Origin: Fomes fomentarius
Taxonomy: Eukaryota; Basidiomycota; Agaricomycetes; Polyporales; Polyporaceae
Reading direction: 5' to 3'
Assembly: GCA_022606135.1 (NCBI GenBank)
Contig: JABYQN010000005.1
Span: 248,001-312,000, forward strand
Length of the DNA: 64,000 bases
The position numbers and the translations under genes were made by a program. Below, one piece after another: positions 1 through 10,346 of this stretch. Position 1 is the first letter of the stretch. Every line of letters starts with the position of its first letter. The notes below the pieces were generated by a model. That model worked only from the letters and a program-made list of their open reading frames with translations. It made no database searches and was not told where the DNA came from.

Positions 1-635
1 ATCATGACGGCGAGGCTCTACTGCACAGTATGCGTTGTGACGATACCTAGCTGTCCCATGAGCGCTTATCCCAGGTTTTGACCCAAACGCTCATGGCCGC
101 GTCGCGTGCTCCGTGGCCGTCTCTTGAGTCTCCCTCCCACCATAAACGTTCCATAGCAGTCATAGTGGTTTGTTCCATTGATCGCAATCCTGAATATTTA
201 TTCTGCCGCTTGGCTGCCAACGACACCGTTTCAGGACAGATCCCCAGCCCAAAGCCTTGGTAACCAGGAGCCTCCTCAAATGAATGCACACTGGACAGCA
301 AAAAGTAGGTAAGCACGTATACTGATGTTGCATACTTATCAATCTCTTGACGGGCGGAATCCGGAGGCCACCTGTCGAGGACACATCCTTCTTCCCTATT
401 ACCACGAGATACATCTGGCGCTAGCCCGTTCAACCGGACATACGATGTCGAATGTCGCCTACGCAGGCTCGGAGCCGCGTACTTAGGCAGTGTTCAACCT
501 CTGGATCGCCGTTGCTGTGCATTGTGGAACATTTTCTGCAGTATCTCACGAGAGAGCCCTTCGGGTGAAGTCGACGAATCGCCTTGCAAGTACAAGTATG
601 TCCGCGTCCACTCAGATACACAAACTCGCTATGAT
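1..635. other. left edge, no supported gene
   Basis: Short overlapping open frames occur on both strands, but none shows a recognisable domain, a credible start with splice sites, or coding-like composition. A 3' UTR of the homeodomain gene ending at 636 would fall here. I see nothing else to annotate. Confidence 0.5.
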
Positions 636-1451
636 CTATTTAGATCGCGCATCACTTCGAAACGGAGAAGTGCTGGCTAACGCTGCCTTCTTCCTTTGCA
701 CCTTGAACCTGTTACCTCCGGCGAGATGCATGCGTAGCGAGATTTTAGAGCCTCGAGCTGACCAATTCTCCACAGAGCGTTCCGGAACACCAAGCTGTTG
801 AGCTAGCGACATACGACGCGCTTGTTTCAACGACCGCTCCTCGCTGAAAGCCGCAGTCAGAATGCTAAGCTGCTCCGCAGTGAACCTGTGCGCCGACGAG
901 TTCCGCAGCCCGGCAGCGGGATAGTTCCTCTTGCCGTCACCGGGCATGGCAGACTGGCTGGTTCCCGCACTTCTCTGACGTTGCTTGAACCTACAGTCTT
1001 CTCTCAGCCCCAAACTCGACAGCAGCGTGCAAAAGTGCACAGACCACGCCTCGACTGTGAGCTCTGATTTGCCAATCTCATGGCTGATGCGGTTCTTCTC
1101 ATCCGTACTGGGACGGTTATTCCTCGAGAAATGCCCCTCGAGAATGGCGAGCTGCTCCGGGGTTAACTTCATCCAAGCCTTGCGTTGTCCGGGCGCCGCA
1201 GGGCTAGAGGTGTATTCTCCAGCGGCCGAAGACCCTGGCGATTCTGCGATTCCTTCGGATCGAGAGAATGCATGACTATCCAAGAGTGAGTGCAGTGAAC
1301 TCGTTGCAAGCCCCGGGCCGGAATATGGAACCGTTGGGGACTCATGATACAACGGAAGACTGAGAATGGGCAGGAGCAACGGCCCATCCAGGTCCCTGTG
1401 GATTGTAAGGTACCTCATCAACTGGTGAGTCTCCGAACAGTGAGGAATCAT
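636..1451 (-). CDS. tandem (two) atypical homeodomain protein, gene A
   Basis: Exons are 1451-1045, 990-763 and 708-636, giving about 235 residues. The protein has a Ser/Pro-rich N terminus followed by two homeodomains. The first runs from KLTPEQLAILEGHF to LTVEAW|FKQRQR. The second runs from RFTAEQLSILTAAF to PERSVENW|FKVQRKK. Helix 1, helix 2 and the W48-F49 core of helix 3 are clear. Position 51, Asn in almost all homeodomains, is Gln in the first and Val in the second. Both introns split the W48 codon (TG|G), and both are exactly 54 nt, in frame and free of stop codons, so the unspliced reading frame is also open. The gene is divergent to gene B at 2060. A role as a nuclear DNA-binding regulator is inferred from the fold; the targets are unknown. 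The ATG at 1451 is the first in frame, but an upstream exon cannot be excluded. Confidence 0.7.
   Translation of the reverse strand: MIPHCSETHQLMRYLTIHRDLDGPLLLPILSLPLYHESPTVPYSGPGLATSSLHSLLDSHAFSRSEGIAESPGSSAAGEYTSSPAAPGQRKAWMKLTPEQLAILEGHFSRNNRPSTDEKNRISHEIGKSELTVEAWSVHFCTLLSSLGLREDCRFKQRQRSAGTSQSAMPGDGKRNYPAAGLRNSSAHRFTAEQLSILTAAFSEERSLKQARRMSLAQQLGVPERSVENWSARGSKISLRMHLAGGNRFKVQRKKAALASTSPFRSDARSK
709..762 (-). other. intron in homeodomain 2 of gene A (54 nt, in frame)
   Basis: The donor follows AAT TG and the acceptor is TAACAG before G TTC AAG, which restores Trp-Phe-Lys. The length is divisible by three and there is no stop in the reading frame. Confidence 0.7.
991..1044 (-). other. 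intron in homeodomain 1 of gene A (54 nt, in frame)
   Basis: The donor GTCTGT follows GCG TG and the acceptor is ACTGTAG before G TTC AAG CAA. It has the same phase, length and codon position as the second intron. This points to an origin by duplication of a homeodomain exon unit. Confidence 0.7.
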
Positions 1452-2059
1452 CGTTCATATTATGATGAGACATTTCCAGAACTGCACAAAAATGAAGGGA
1501 GGAATGTTGGAACTATCGTGTCCCTCACTTTCGCCAGCACTAAATACGCTTTTCTCAAGTCAAAGCGGGCTTGAGACACTCGTACCAGCGACCACTGGCA
1601 TAGCGGTGCATGTGGTCTGGTTAATAGTGAGTGGCGTGGGCTGCAGTCAAAGCGAGGCTAACTCCTTAGAAACATGAAATTTCTGTGCCACGGATTTGCG
1701 ATGTACCCTGATCAAACTTTCTTGGCATAGGTCCAACTCCTACAGGACTCTAGCGCTGAGTGGATAGTAAAGCGCCCAACATCTGGGTCCCGCAACCGCG
1801 ACCGAAGTCGGTGCCTGGCTTCCGTGCATATAGAACACAGTAACGAAAACTGATATACTGAAGGTATTGTTTTATGCTGATAACATGTTCTGTTCTCCGA
1901 GTCGCGCTTTGACTGCCAAGCACCGAACTTGATGTAACGAACAAGAGCCCCGGCACGGAAACCCTTTGACTCCAGCAACAGTGCCGGTGCATATATAGGC
2001 AGCCGTCTGCTCACTGTTGTAGCTGCTTCCACCTGCCACTAGCAAAGAGCACGCTCGGA
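1452..2059. promoter_or_regulatory. shared intergenic promoter of the divergent homeodomain pair
   Basis: About 610 bp separate the two divergent start codons. A TATA-like run (ATATATA, 1991-1997) lies about 65 bp before the start of gene B. No long open frame here is convincing. The spacing suggests a bidirectional control region, which is an inference. Confidence 0.45.
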
Positions 2060-3652
2060 ATGTCGTTCAACTCGAACCCACGCCTCAATCCACATTACAC
2101 TCCACCCCTAGGGGGACACGCGTTGTCGAACGACCAGACGCTGCACTCGTCGGGCCCATTCCCTAAATTGGATAGGGCAAGCCGTTCAACGGTCAGCTTG
2201 CCCAACATAGCATCTATGTTGTCGTATGCCAGCACCGGACACGAGGGTATACCCTACCAGCCAGTATACTCCCTCGAAGCACCAGTCTACAACTCAAACG
2301 TAATACCACACTACCCCGGCTGGAATGCACCAAGCTTCGCCCCAGCCTCTGATACTGTGTATGGCGAGTACGCTCCTCCCCATGGTCATCCCTCCATGAA
2401 TTCGAGCGCTAGCTATCCCACACAACCTGATCCACAGCACACTCCACCCCTAGGGGGACACGTTTTATCGAACGACCAGACGCTGCACTCGTCGGGCCCA
2501 TTCCCTAACTCGGATAGGGCAAGCCGTTCAACGATCAGCTTACCCAACATAGCGTCTATGTTGTCGTATGCCAGCAGCGGATACGAGGGGTCATATAACC
2601 AGCCCGCATACTCCCTCGGAGCACCGGTCTATAACTCAAACGTATCTCCACACTACCTCGGCCGGAATGCACCAAGCTTCGCCCCATCTAATACTGTGTA
2701 TGGCGAGTACGCTCCTCCCCATGGTCATCCCTCCATGAATTCGACTGCTGGCTATCCCATACAATCTGCTTCAACCTCGCTACTCCCCAATCATCCGCGC
2801 CATCCACCGCACCTTGTGGACTCATTGCGTAGTCTCCATCAACGCAGCGACAGCACCGCTGAAGCCTTTGCGCTCCAACACCATCCTAGTCTGGTCGCTG
2901 CCAATGCCAGTCAACCTAGCCCCGTCATGGGACAAGGGAGTCGCGGTCAGACACGGATCGCAGGTACTCAAGATCACCGCTCCTTACTCCCTCCTACTCC
3001 TCGGACCCCCGTAGTCGTTACGGTGGCCAACCCCTCAGCCAACTCGGGCCCGACGTTAGTCAGAAACTTTCCCAACAAAGCTTCCTCCTTCAGATTTACG
3101 CTCCAGCAGCGCGACGTTCTCCGCGAGTTGTACTCGAGGAAGAAGTATCCCAGTAGGGACGAGCTAGTCCAGCTCGCGCGCCAGCTCGACGCGCCAGAGC
3201 GCTCCGTCGATGCCTGGTGAGCCTTCGAGCCTCTCTTCACACTGCCAGAATCCGGTTGGACTGAACATTGGGACCCTGCCATTTGATACGACTGACTCGG
3301 ATATAGGTTCCGTACCCAGCGGACGAGGACGAAGGATCTAAGAGAGAAGATTGAGATCAAGACGTCCGACCGGCCTAAACAAGCAGAAGGTACCACACTC
3401 TCTGACGAGCAGGAAAGAATCCTCCGCGACGCCTTCGAGAGAGATAGTTCCCTCGACAGGGACAGGCGCATGGGGCTTGCCCGACAACTTGGCCTGAGGG
3501 AGCAGGTTATCGAGGATTGGTATGTTGGAATTCCCTTCAACTATGGTAAGTCGTTTGCGTTGACCTTAATGACATGACAATCCGCCCGTAGGTTCCTCAG
3601 AAGACGCCGAGAGAAGGTTGCCCTTGAAGACAACAAGGCCGCCACGTCTTAA
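2060..3652 (+). CDS. tandem (two) atypical homeodomain protein, gene B
   Basis: Exons are 2060-3216, 3307-3519 and 3592-3652, giving 476 residues. Residues about 13-235 are a Pro/Ser/Tyr-rich region made of two near-identical copies of about 110 residues (each contains TPPLGGH, SLPNIASMLSYAS and YGEYAPPHGHPSMNS). The C terminus carries two homeodomains: FRFTLQQRDVLRELY to PERSVDAW|FRTQRTR, and TLSDEQERILRDAF to REQVIEDW|FLRRRRE. The introns (90 and 72 nt) both split the W48 codon, as in gene A. Position 51 is Thr in the first and Arg in the second. The N-terminal repeats look like a low-complexity activation or interaction region. The gene is a divergent paralogue of gene A. The two-domain layout and shared intron phase suggest a common ancestor, not the classical HD1/HD2 mating pair. 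Confidence 0.75.
2096..2764 (+). repeat. in-gene tandem duplication (two units of about 335 bp)
   Basis: Unit 1 is about 2096-2430 and unit 2 about 2437-2764. They are nearly identical at the DNA level over long blocks (for example around 2105-2215 against 2446-2556). Differences are mostly single bases plus one small in-frame gap, so the duplication is recent and frame-preserving. Confidence 0.75.
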
Positions 3653-3822
3653 TTATCGGCAATGTTGACGTCCCTATTCCAGACGAGTGTCCGATGTCAA
3701 TTATTGAGGTTATTAGTTACAGTAGCGATTCGTTGCGGTTGGAGTCGTACATATCTCGTGCTCTTTACCCGACACCCAAGTATCGTACACACAGGACACG
3801 TCATCAATACTACGAATCAATA

Positions 3823-5453
3823 TTACTCCAGAACACCAGCGAGACCTTTTATTTTCCACATACCATCTAACGCGCTCATCTTCGACCAGAACCATGAGTC
3901 CGATGTGTGCAGACCGCATGCTAGGAAGAAGCTCACCAGCTCAGCGAACCCTTCCTCGCGAATCACACCAGCGACAAGTATCTCCAATTCCTTCTTCGAC
4001 AGCTTGTATAGTCCTGCGCTGTCTTTCAGGCTAGCCGCGATATCCGAGTGCAGCGTCGACTCTGATGCAGCAATCGTCGAGCGGCCATCTTTGGCAGTGC
4101 TCCTATCCCCCGGAGTAAGGCTTTGATCCTTCGTTCCGCTGAGACCAGGGTTCGAAGATGTCGGTGTCTGGGTAGCAATAGTTGTCGTCTGAGAGCTGCG
4201 AGGAAAGCTAGCCTGTGGCGGGACCGGCGGTGGTGGCATCAGCTCCGGAGACCTAGGCAGAGGACGGGAAGGACGAGGAGGCGACGAGGACGGCAGAGAC
4301 GAACTAGGGAGAGACGAGTCGATGTCGCTGGAGCTGCGGCATGCGAAAATCTCTTTGCGTCCGCGCTGCGAAGGCGGACGCGAGGAGGCAGCAGCGTCGT
4401 CTCCGAGGCATGCAGAGTTTGAAGCTCGAGCTGAGAGGTCCGAAAAGGAGTGGTGCGCTATGACTGACGAAGCAGTGACAGAAGAAGATGGGTGAGAGGA
4501 AGAAGAATCATGATCGTGATCACTGAACGTAGGAACTAGGACAGGGGCCTAGTGCCAGTAATGGTGGAATCTGCGGTCGCCGTGTTCAGAGGACCAGAAG
4601 GAAGACTGTCCCAGCTCGTGAAGCCTGTCAAGGCGGTCGTAGTCCGTCGCATCTTCGCAGGAGGAGGCGAAGTTCTGCCAGAAGACGGGTCGACGGCCAT
4701 TGTAGACGCAGCTTGACGCAGGGAAGAAGACACAGGTGTGCGGGGTCCAGAAATAGCTATATGCGCCCTGTTATCCGTCTGAGCATATTGGGTCTGCGAT
4801 TGCGCTTGCGCTTGAACTTGAGTGGGGCGAGGAATGCGCGCTGGAGGCCCTGAATTCGCCTTGCATGGACAGATGAAGCGGATGGAGTCGATGAACGCTG
4901 TCGCAGCCGCTTCGGTATGGAATGTGACTTGGAATCGTCTGTATTGCTATATCATCATACAACGTTGAGGCGTGAGCAGCGAAATGTCAGACGGTACGCA
5001 CTGGAGCCTGGCCTGGAGGAGCAATTCTCGGATATTGATACCGCAAACCGACAACAGCACCCTGGTAGACAGCTTTGAGCGGCATGCCTTGAGGGGCTTG
5101 GAAGGATGGCATCGCAGAGTATGTAACGAGATCCATGTCTTCCTGCATCAGCACGAATGAGCATGGAGCTGACTGTATGCGCTTGTTGCGAGACTTACGA
5201 AGACGATCTCCCTCTCGTCCACGTCCATCGAGTTCGCACCCGCACTGAACGTCCATACAACTCTGAGTCTAAAAGATGCGAGATGCCCCTCTGGGGTCTT
5301 CTTAGTGTCCATGATGAGCCGGATGACTGGATTGGCGAAATGTTGCCATTCCAGCTCGGTTTGCAACGAAGCGGGGTTGGTCGAGTGGCTATATGCTCTC
5401 GAGTACTTTGCAATTTCGTAGGTTGCCGTAGTCGTCGTCGTAGAAAGAGCCAT
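3823..5453 (-). CDS. rec114: Rec114-like meiotic recombination protein
   Basis: Proposed exons are 5453-5199, 5142-5002, 4946-4595, 4535-3937 and 3879-3823, giving 467 residues in a continuous frame. The N terminus (TYEIAKYSRAYSH, then LEWQHFANPVIRLIMD) recalls the first conserved blocks of fungal Rec114. The next exons read as a PH-like beta fold ending in RFQVTFHTEAAATAFIDSI. A long Ser/Pro-rich low-complexity middle follows. The C terminus is a short helical block, KELEILVAGVIREEGFAEL then MSALDGMWKIKGLAGVLE, matching the conserved C-terminal helix of the family. Rec114 works with Mei4 and Mer2 to promote Spo11 double-strand breaks in meiotic prophase. The last intron (3936-3880) is 57 nt and in frame, so the ORF runs through it. 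The 4594-4536 intron has a weak donor (GTCCTC) and is the least certain junction. The name rests on remembered motif similarity. Confidence 0.6.
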
Positions 5454-5706
5454 CTGAGTGCGATTATCCCTTAGTACTTTCGGGAAAGATAAAGCAACAG
5501 AGCACGGAGAAGGAGAAGGAGGAGGTGGTCGGAAGCAAACAGCGCGCCGCACTTACAGTCGCGACGTCTGTATCGTCCACGTGACCGCGATTGGGAGGAT
5601 GCTACTACATTGATTGAAGATTTTCCAGCGCATACACAAGCCAGTGGTATCAAGGAGGCGAATGTTCCAAAGATGCTCATAGTGTTACAATCACAATCAG
5701 TCTCGT

Positions 5707-6712
5707 TCAGTTGGCCCGGGGAGGTATCTGGTCTGCGATCCAGGATCCTAGTGCTTCTGGGTTCCTCGTCTGGATGTACACGATACCAGGGCCGGTGAAG
5801 CTGGATCAGGATACATCAGTATATCTTTATTGAAAGAAGATTGAGATACGAGACACACCGGCAGACGAGGCCTTCGTCAGTGTGAGAGGCTGAGAAGATG
5901 CCACCAGCGTCGACACGCTCGACTTTGTACTGTGCTGTCCACGCCACGAGATGTCCGTTGTCCACTGCATCCGTTGTCAGCTCCGGCCTCCATCTCATCC
6001 GTTGATGTACCCTCTCACCTATCCATTGTTCGCCAGGCTGCAACGTTCGGGAGGTGATCGCCCCTAAGCTCTGTATCCACATGACACCCTGTCCACTTAT
6101 TTGATATACGAACAGGCCCTCGCCGGAGACTGCGCGGAGATCGGTAAGCGTCGGCGCCCTGATTCTAGTTTGATCATGACAGGACTCACAAAGCGCCTTT
6201 CCGAAACCTTGGCTCTTCGTCGAGCGCACAATGTTGGACGTACATGCGAGGAAGGCGTCCTTCCCGACAGACCAACTCGTGCGGCCATCGAGATTGATGG
6301 GCACGACGTCCCCCCACGTCTCAGGAGCAAGCAGGACCTCTCCAGGACCGGTGAAAGTAGACTCGCTCATCTACAGCATCAGGATCAAGATGTGAGCTCT
6401 GACGTCAGCTGCTTAGTTGCACTGATATCGCACCTCTCCGCCGGTGAACATCTTCTTCATGCTGAACTTGAGCTTGCCCTTGATCTGGACAGTAGAGTCC
6501 ATTGCGACCATACTTCCGGGCTTCGCCTTGATGGTATACCCAGGCTGGAGCCGCAAGTACAACATACTATTGCTGTCGCGGTGATCAATCCGGTACTGTG
6601 CGCCTTCAGCCTGGCCTGTCGTCGCAATGTTCACAGCGCCCTGCGGTTGAGAAGCCTGCTGCTGAGGCGGGGGCGGGGCGCCACCCGGGTAGCCTTGAGG
6701 GGGTGGGGCCAT
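5707..6712 (-). CDS. AIM24 family protein (copy A)
   Basis: Exons are 6712-6434, 6370-6190, 6129-6019, 5964-5859 and 5800-5707, giving 256 residues from the Met at 6712. A Pro/Gln/Tyr-rich N terminus leads into the AIM24 beta-helical domain. Landmarks are FRID-like YRIDHRDSNSMLYLRL, KPGSMVAMDSTVQIKGKLKF, MSESTFTGPGEVLLAPE, DAFLACTSNIVRSTKSQG, GEGLFVYQISGQGVMW and VDNGHLVAWTAQYKVERVDAG. AIM24 is linked to mitochondrial inner-membrane organisation in yeast; the wider TIGR00266-type family also occurs in bacteria. The paralogue at 7980-9151 has internal exons of identical length (181, 111 and 106 nt). A better homologous start exists at 6810 (MSYAPSYPQPGYPG), but it is out of frame with the rest by one base. 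So the 5' end is either frameshifted or the shorter start is used. Confidence 0.85.
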
Positions 6713-6807
6713 GCCAGGGTACGAGGAGTGTTGGAGGGGTGGTGGCTGGGGGAGTGCTGCGCGGCTGCGCCGGGATAGCCTGGCTGGGGATAGCTGGGTG
6801 CGTAAGA

Positions 6808-6917
6808 CATTCTGTAAAATACAGGTTAGTGACGGAGCGCGATGAAGAAACATGGAGCACGCACACTGATTCCAATGGTGGACTGAGGGCAAAATGTAGG
6901 ACTCTACTGTTATATAT
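6808..6917 (-). promoter_or_regulatory. homologous but out-of-frame start and TATA box of AIM24 copy A
   Basis: The ATG at 6810-6808 begins a peptide matching the paralogue's N terminus (GYPGAAA). Its frame then diverges from the rest of the domain between about 6745 and 6765. A TATA-like run (TATATAT, 6911-6917) lies about 100 bp upstream of that ATG. Confidence 0.5.
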
Positions 6918-6919
6918 CC

Positions 6920-7615
6920 CTCCGCGCCACAATAGCGATGCGCCAAGAGCAAGGATGACAGCTTGTCACGATGTAAGGGGCAGGGCAGTGCTATCACAAG
7001 TTAAGTAAGCTGTGCTCGAGGCGGAGTCGCTGGCACGCTGCGTCCGGAGTGACTGAAGCGTGCGACTGAAGGCTGTGGATCTGACCTTCAAATTCACAAG
7101 ATCATATAGGATACTTACTTCGATCAAGTGAGAAAAGCATCAGTCATGGCGTGACTCTGTTAGCCTGAGCAAAAGAAGGCAACTTGAAGTAAATAATGGG
7201 CCCGTCCAATGTCTAGGGGAAACGAGGTTGTCTGCGACCTGCAGCCATGACACGCAATAATTTCTGGGCGTGCATTGAAGCGTTTGCAGTTGAGACATTA
7301 GTAATAAGTACTAGTCGGTGGTTGACCGACTTCCACGATCTCACAATTTGTCCTGAAGCGCTGAGCGCTCACGAGCTGTCTCCGCATTCCCCGACCATAG
7401 GACGAAGCTATAGTCGCAGCACACCGAGCTTTGGAATAAGGCTACATCATCTCAATCAAATACTAGATAAGATTTATGATCAAGTATTCATAGGCTGTTG
7501 AACAGGCGCGATGAGTGAAGATCGATTCATGCGCGTGTTACAAGAGCAACTTGCTCCTCACCGTCGTTGGTATGAAAAACCATGTCCTATATTACTTAAG
7601 AAAGATCATCCCACT
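6920..7615. other. intergenic region between the AIM24 copies
   Basis: This is AT-richer DNA without a convincing coding region. The longest frame (7247-7501 plus) has no recognisable domain. The stretch is bounded to the right by a short inverted-repeat element. Confidence 0.4.
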
Positions 7616-7787
7616 CAGTTAGTCATGACCAAATTGAGATGATCCCAAGGCATAGAGCTCACATGTAATATCTCATATGTACTTCACATGGCTTAAAGAT
7701 GCGACGTGGGATATCTCATATACCTCGGATTATATCACTCGGCTACCTTAAGCCTTGGGATCATCCCATCTTGGTCATAACTAACTG
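7616..7787. mobile_element. MITE-like element with ~36-bp terminal inverted repeats
   Basis: The left end starts CAGTTAGTCATGACC and continues to GATGATCCCAAGGC. The reverse complement of the right end reads CAGTTAGTTATGACC and continues to GATGATCCCAAGGC. About 32 of 36 positions match. The spacer is AT-rich and non-coding. No clean target-site duplication is visible, so the superfamily is not assigned. Confidence 0.7.
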
Positions 7788-7979
7788 CAGATCGTATCCC
7801 AATTAACTGAATTCACTGGAACCATAGTGTGATCTAAGGGTATATATAACACGTAAAGGATTTCTGAAGGTATAGAAGGGACTGAGATGGTGAAACGGCT
7901 TCGTAACTGGCTGGAACAAATAGACTAATATAGTACATGTTCAAGACTCAATGACGACCCAAAGGCCTCTAGATCTGCA

Positions 7980-9151
7980 TCACGTTGCGGCGTCAAGCAC
8001 GTCTACCCAGCCAATTACACTGCTGACGCTGGTACTTTGTTGCGGGGGAACTTGTTCCGCAATCCAGCTGCTCAGTGTCTCTGGGTTGCGCGTCTGGATG
8101 TACACGATGCCCGGCCCGGTGAAGCTACATGGTCGTAACAGTCAGCCCATCTAACACTCAGAGGAGAGAAACGGTCATGAGTGACGTACCGGCAGACGAG
8201 GCCTTCGTCCGTGTGCGAGGAAGAGAAGAAGCCACCTGCGTCGATCCGCTCAACCTTGTACCTTGCAGTCCACGCGACGAGGTGTCCGTTGTCGACTGCG
8301 CCAGTCAGCCAAATTTTAACATATAGAGAACACCACGCATGTAAGCATGTATCGACGCACCAATCCACTCCTCGCCGGGCTGCAGCGTCCTCGAGGTGAC
8401 AGCGCCTAGACTCTGCACCCACATGACACCGGCACCGCTGACGTGGTACACGAAAAGACCCTCGCCGGAGACTGCGCAAGATGAAACGTCAAGGTCATAC
8501 TACCCATGCGTGCAGGCGTGAAGGACGTACACAAAGCCTTGCCGAAGCCCTGGCTCTTGGTGGAGCGCACAACACCGGTAGTGCACGCGAGGAACGCGTC
8601 CTTGCCTACACACCACCCCGTCTGGCCGTCAAGGCGAATTGGCACGATGTCGCCCCACGTCTCCGGTGCGAGGAGGACTTCACCAGGCCCAGTGAACGTC
8701 GACTCAGACATCTACCGCAGCATTATCGGCAATCGGCGAGTGTTGGCCCATCAGCTTCAAAAAGTCGCATGGGGCACAAACAACGACGCACCTCTCCGCC
8801 CGTGAACATCTTCTTCACGCTGAACTTGAGGCTGCCCTTGATGCGGACGCTCGCGTCCATCGCGACCATGCTCCCGGGCTTCGCCTTGATCGTGTACTCG
8901 GGCTGGAGCTGCACGTACAGCATACTGTTGCTGTCGCGGTGGTCGATGCGGAACTGCGCGCCCTCGACCTGCCCGGTCCTCGCGATGCTTAGCGCGCCGT
9001 GCGCCGGTTGGGCGGCCTGCTGGGGCTGCTGGGGCGCCACCGCCACGTTAGGCCGCGTGTGATGGTGGAGTTGTGGCATCTGGTCTCCAGAGGGCGCGTA
9101 CGCGGCGGCGCCGGGGTAGCCTTGCTGGGGGTAGTGGGTTACATAGGACAT
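7980..9151 (-). CDS. AIM24 family protein (copy B)
   Basis: Exons are 9151-8792, 8711-8531, 8471-8361, 8295-8190 and 8124-7980, giving 300 residues. The N terminus (MSYVTHYPQQGYPGAAAYAP) is Gln/Pro/His-rich and stays in frame, unlike copy A. The domain landmarks are shared: FRIDHRDSNSMLY, KPGSMVAMDASVRIKGSLKF, MSESTFTGPGEVLLAPE, IVYIQTRNPETL. The last exon is longer than in copy A (145 against 94 nt). The three middle exons match copy A in length to the base. Head-to-tail order and shared intron positions show tandem duplication. Many differences fall at third codon positions, consistent with selection on the protein. The role is inferred to be mitochondrial or membrane-associated, as for yeast Aim24. 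Confidence 0.88.
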
Positions 9152-10346
9152 TCTGCAGTGAGGGTTAGTAAAGAGCATCGTTAATATGCATCGTTCTGCT
9201 CACTTGAGGTCTCAAGTGGGAATCTAGGATGAAAGATTCTAGTGATTCTACGAGTCAGGAGGTGCTGTGAAACTGTCCCAGTACGCACTTGAATCTGGAC
9301 GAAGGAGGTTATGCAGGACCAGCTGGATGAGGTGGAGTTGACGTGCACTGAATGTGGCTGGATGTGGTTATATGTGCCACCTCGAACGTGTGAACGGCAA
9401 GTGGCCGCTACACAGGTCAAGGAGACGCCACCACGGCGCAGAACCCTAAGGCGGTGTCCCCACATCGCTATCACCCCGAAGTGGACTTCATGACGATCCG
9501 GTGACTTCTAGTCAGCACCAACTAGACACAAGATGATTTCTCCATGTCATCGAACAATAGATCAGTGCTCTTATAGCCGCGATTGTACCGCGTGTTGGCA
9601 AAACCATCGGGCATAGCACTTCAAATATCGCAGTAGGTAAGCGGTGTACCAGGTTACCACGACATCACTGGCGTGATGATGAACAGCGGCCATCCTGAAG
9701 CATGAGAAGCACTGATCAAGATGCGACCTGCCAGATCGTGTAATGGCCAGGAACCCGTGAGCAGCGCGACCTGAATGCCACATGTGAAGACTCACGAGGG
9801 GACTTGTAGGGGCTATGTTGGCACCGGATTACTGTGTTCAACGAGACAACCGCTGATGCTTCTACGGAGATTGAACCCTTTCCCGATACCGGCGAATGAA
9901 ACGCTCCGACGAGCGGACAGACGCTGCGGGGTAACCTCTAGGTGGCTTTACGGAGATGTTGCTGCTAGATGACTGCTGCATCGCGGCTGTGGGACATCGC
10001 CAGGCGGACGTGCTACATAGAGATGACGAGGTTGATGTTGGAGCAACCGAAAGAGTATCGCCAGCGTCGAGCAGAAAACAAGTATACCAGTAGTCGTGGT
10101 ACAAGGGCAGATGACTCGGACTACAGACGCGACGGGAGTACGATTGTTGTCCTATGATCATCCTACTCGGGAATAGCCGGCGAACAAGCGCTCCCTCGCT
10201 CAAAACCAAAATCTGGCAACTTCAGTTGAAACTGAGGTTGTACATAAGAACTCCTTACACCTTCAGGAAGATACCATAACCTGATGATACGACGAGCATA
10301 TCCTTCCTGCCACATATGTAAATCATCGCGATGTGTTCACTACATG
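9152..10346. other. intergenic region
   Basis: Only short shadow frames are visible. A TATA-like TTATATG at about 9367 on the plus strand could belong to the AIM24 copy B promoter on the opposite strand. I see no domain, RNA gene or long repeat here. Confidence 0.4.

Noticed and set aside
636..3652. Classical HD1/HD2 mating-type genes
   Set aside because: Each gene has two homeodomains, Asn51 is missing, and no mitochondrial intermediate peptidase gene lies nearby.
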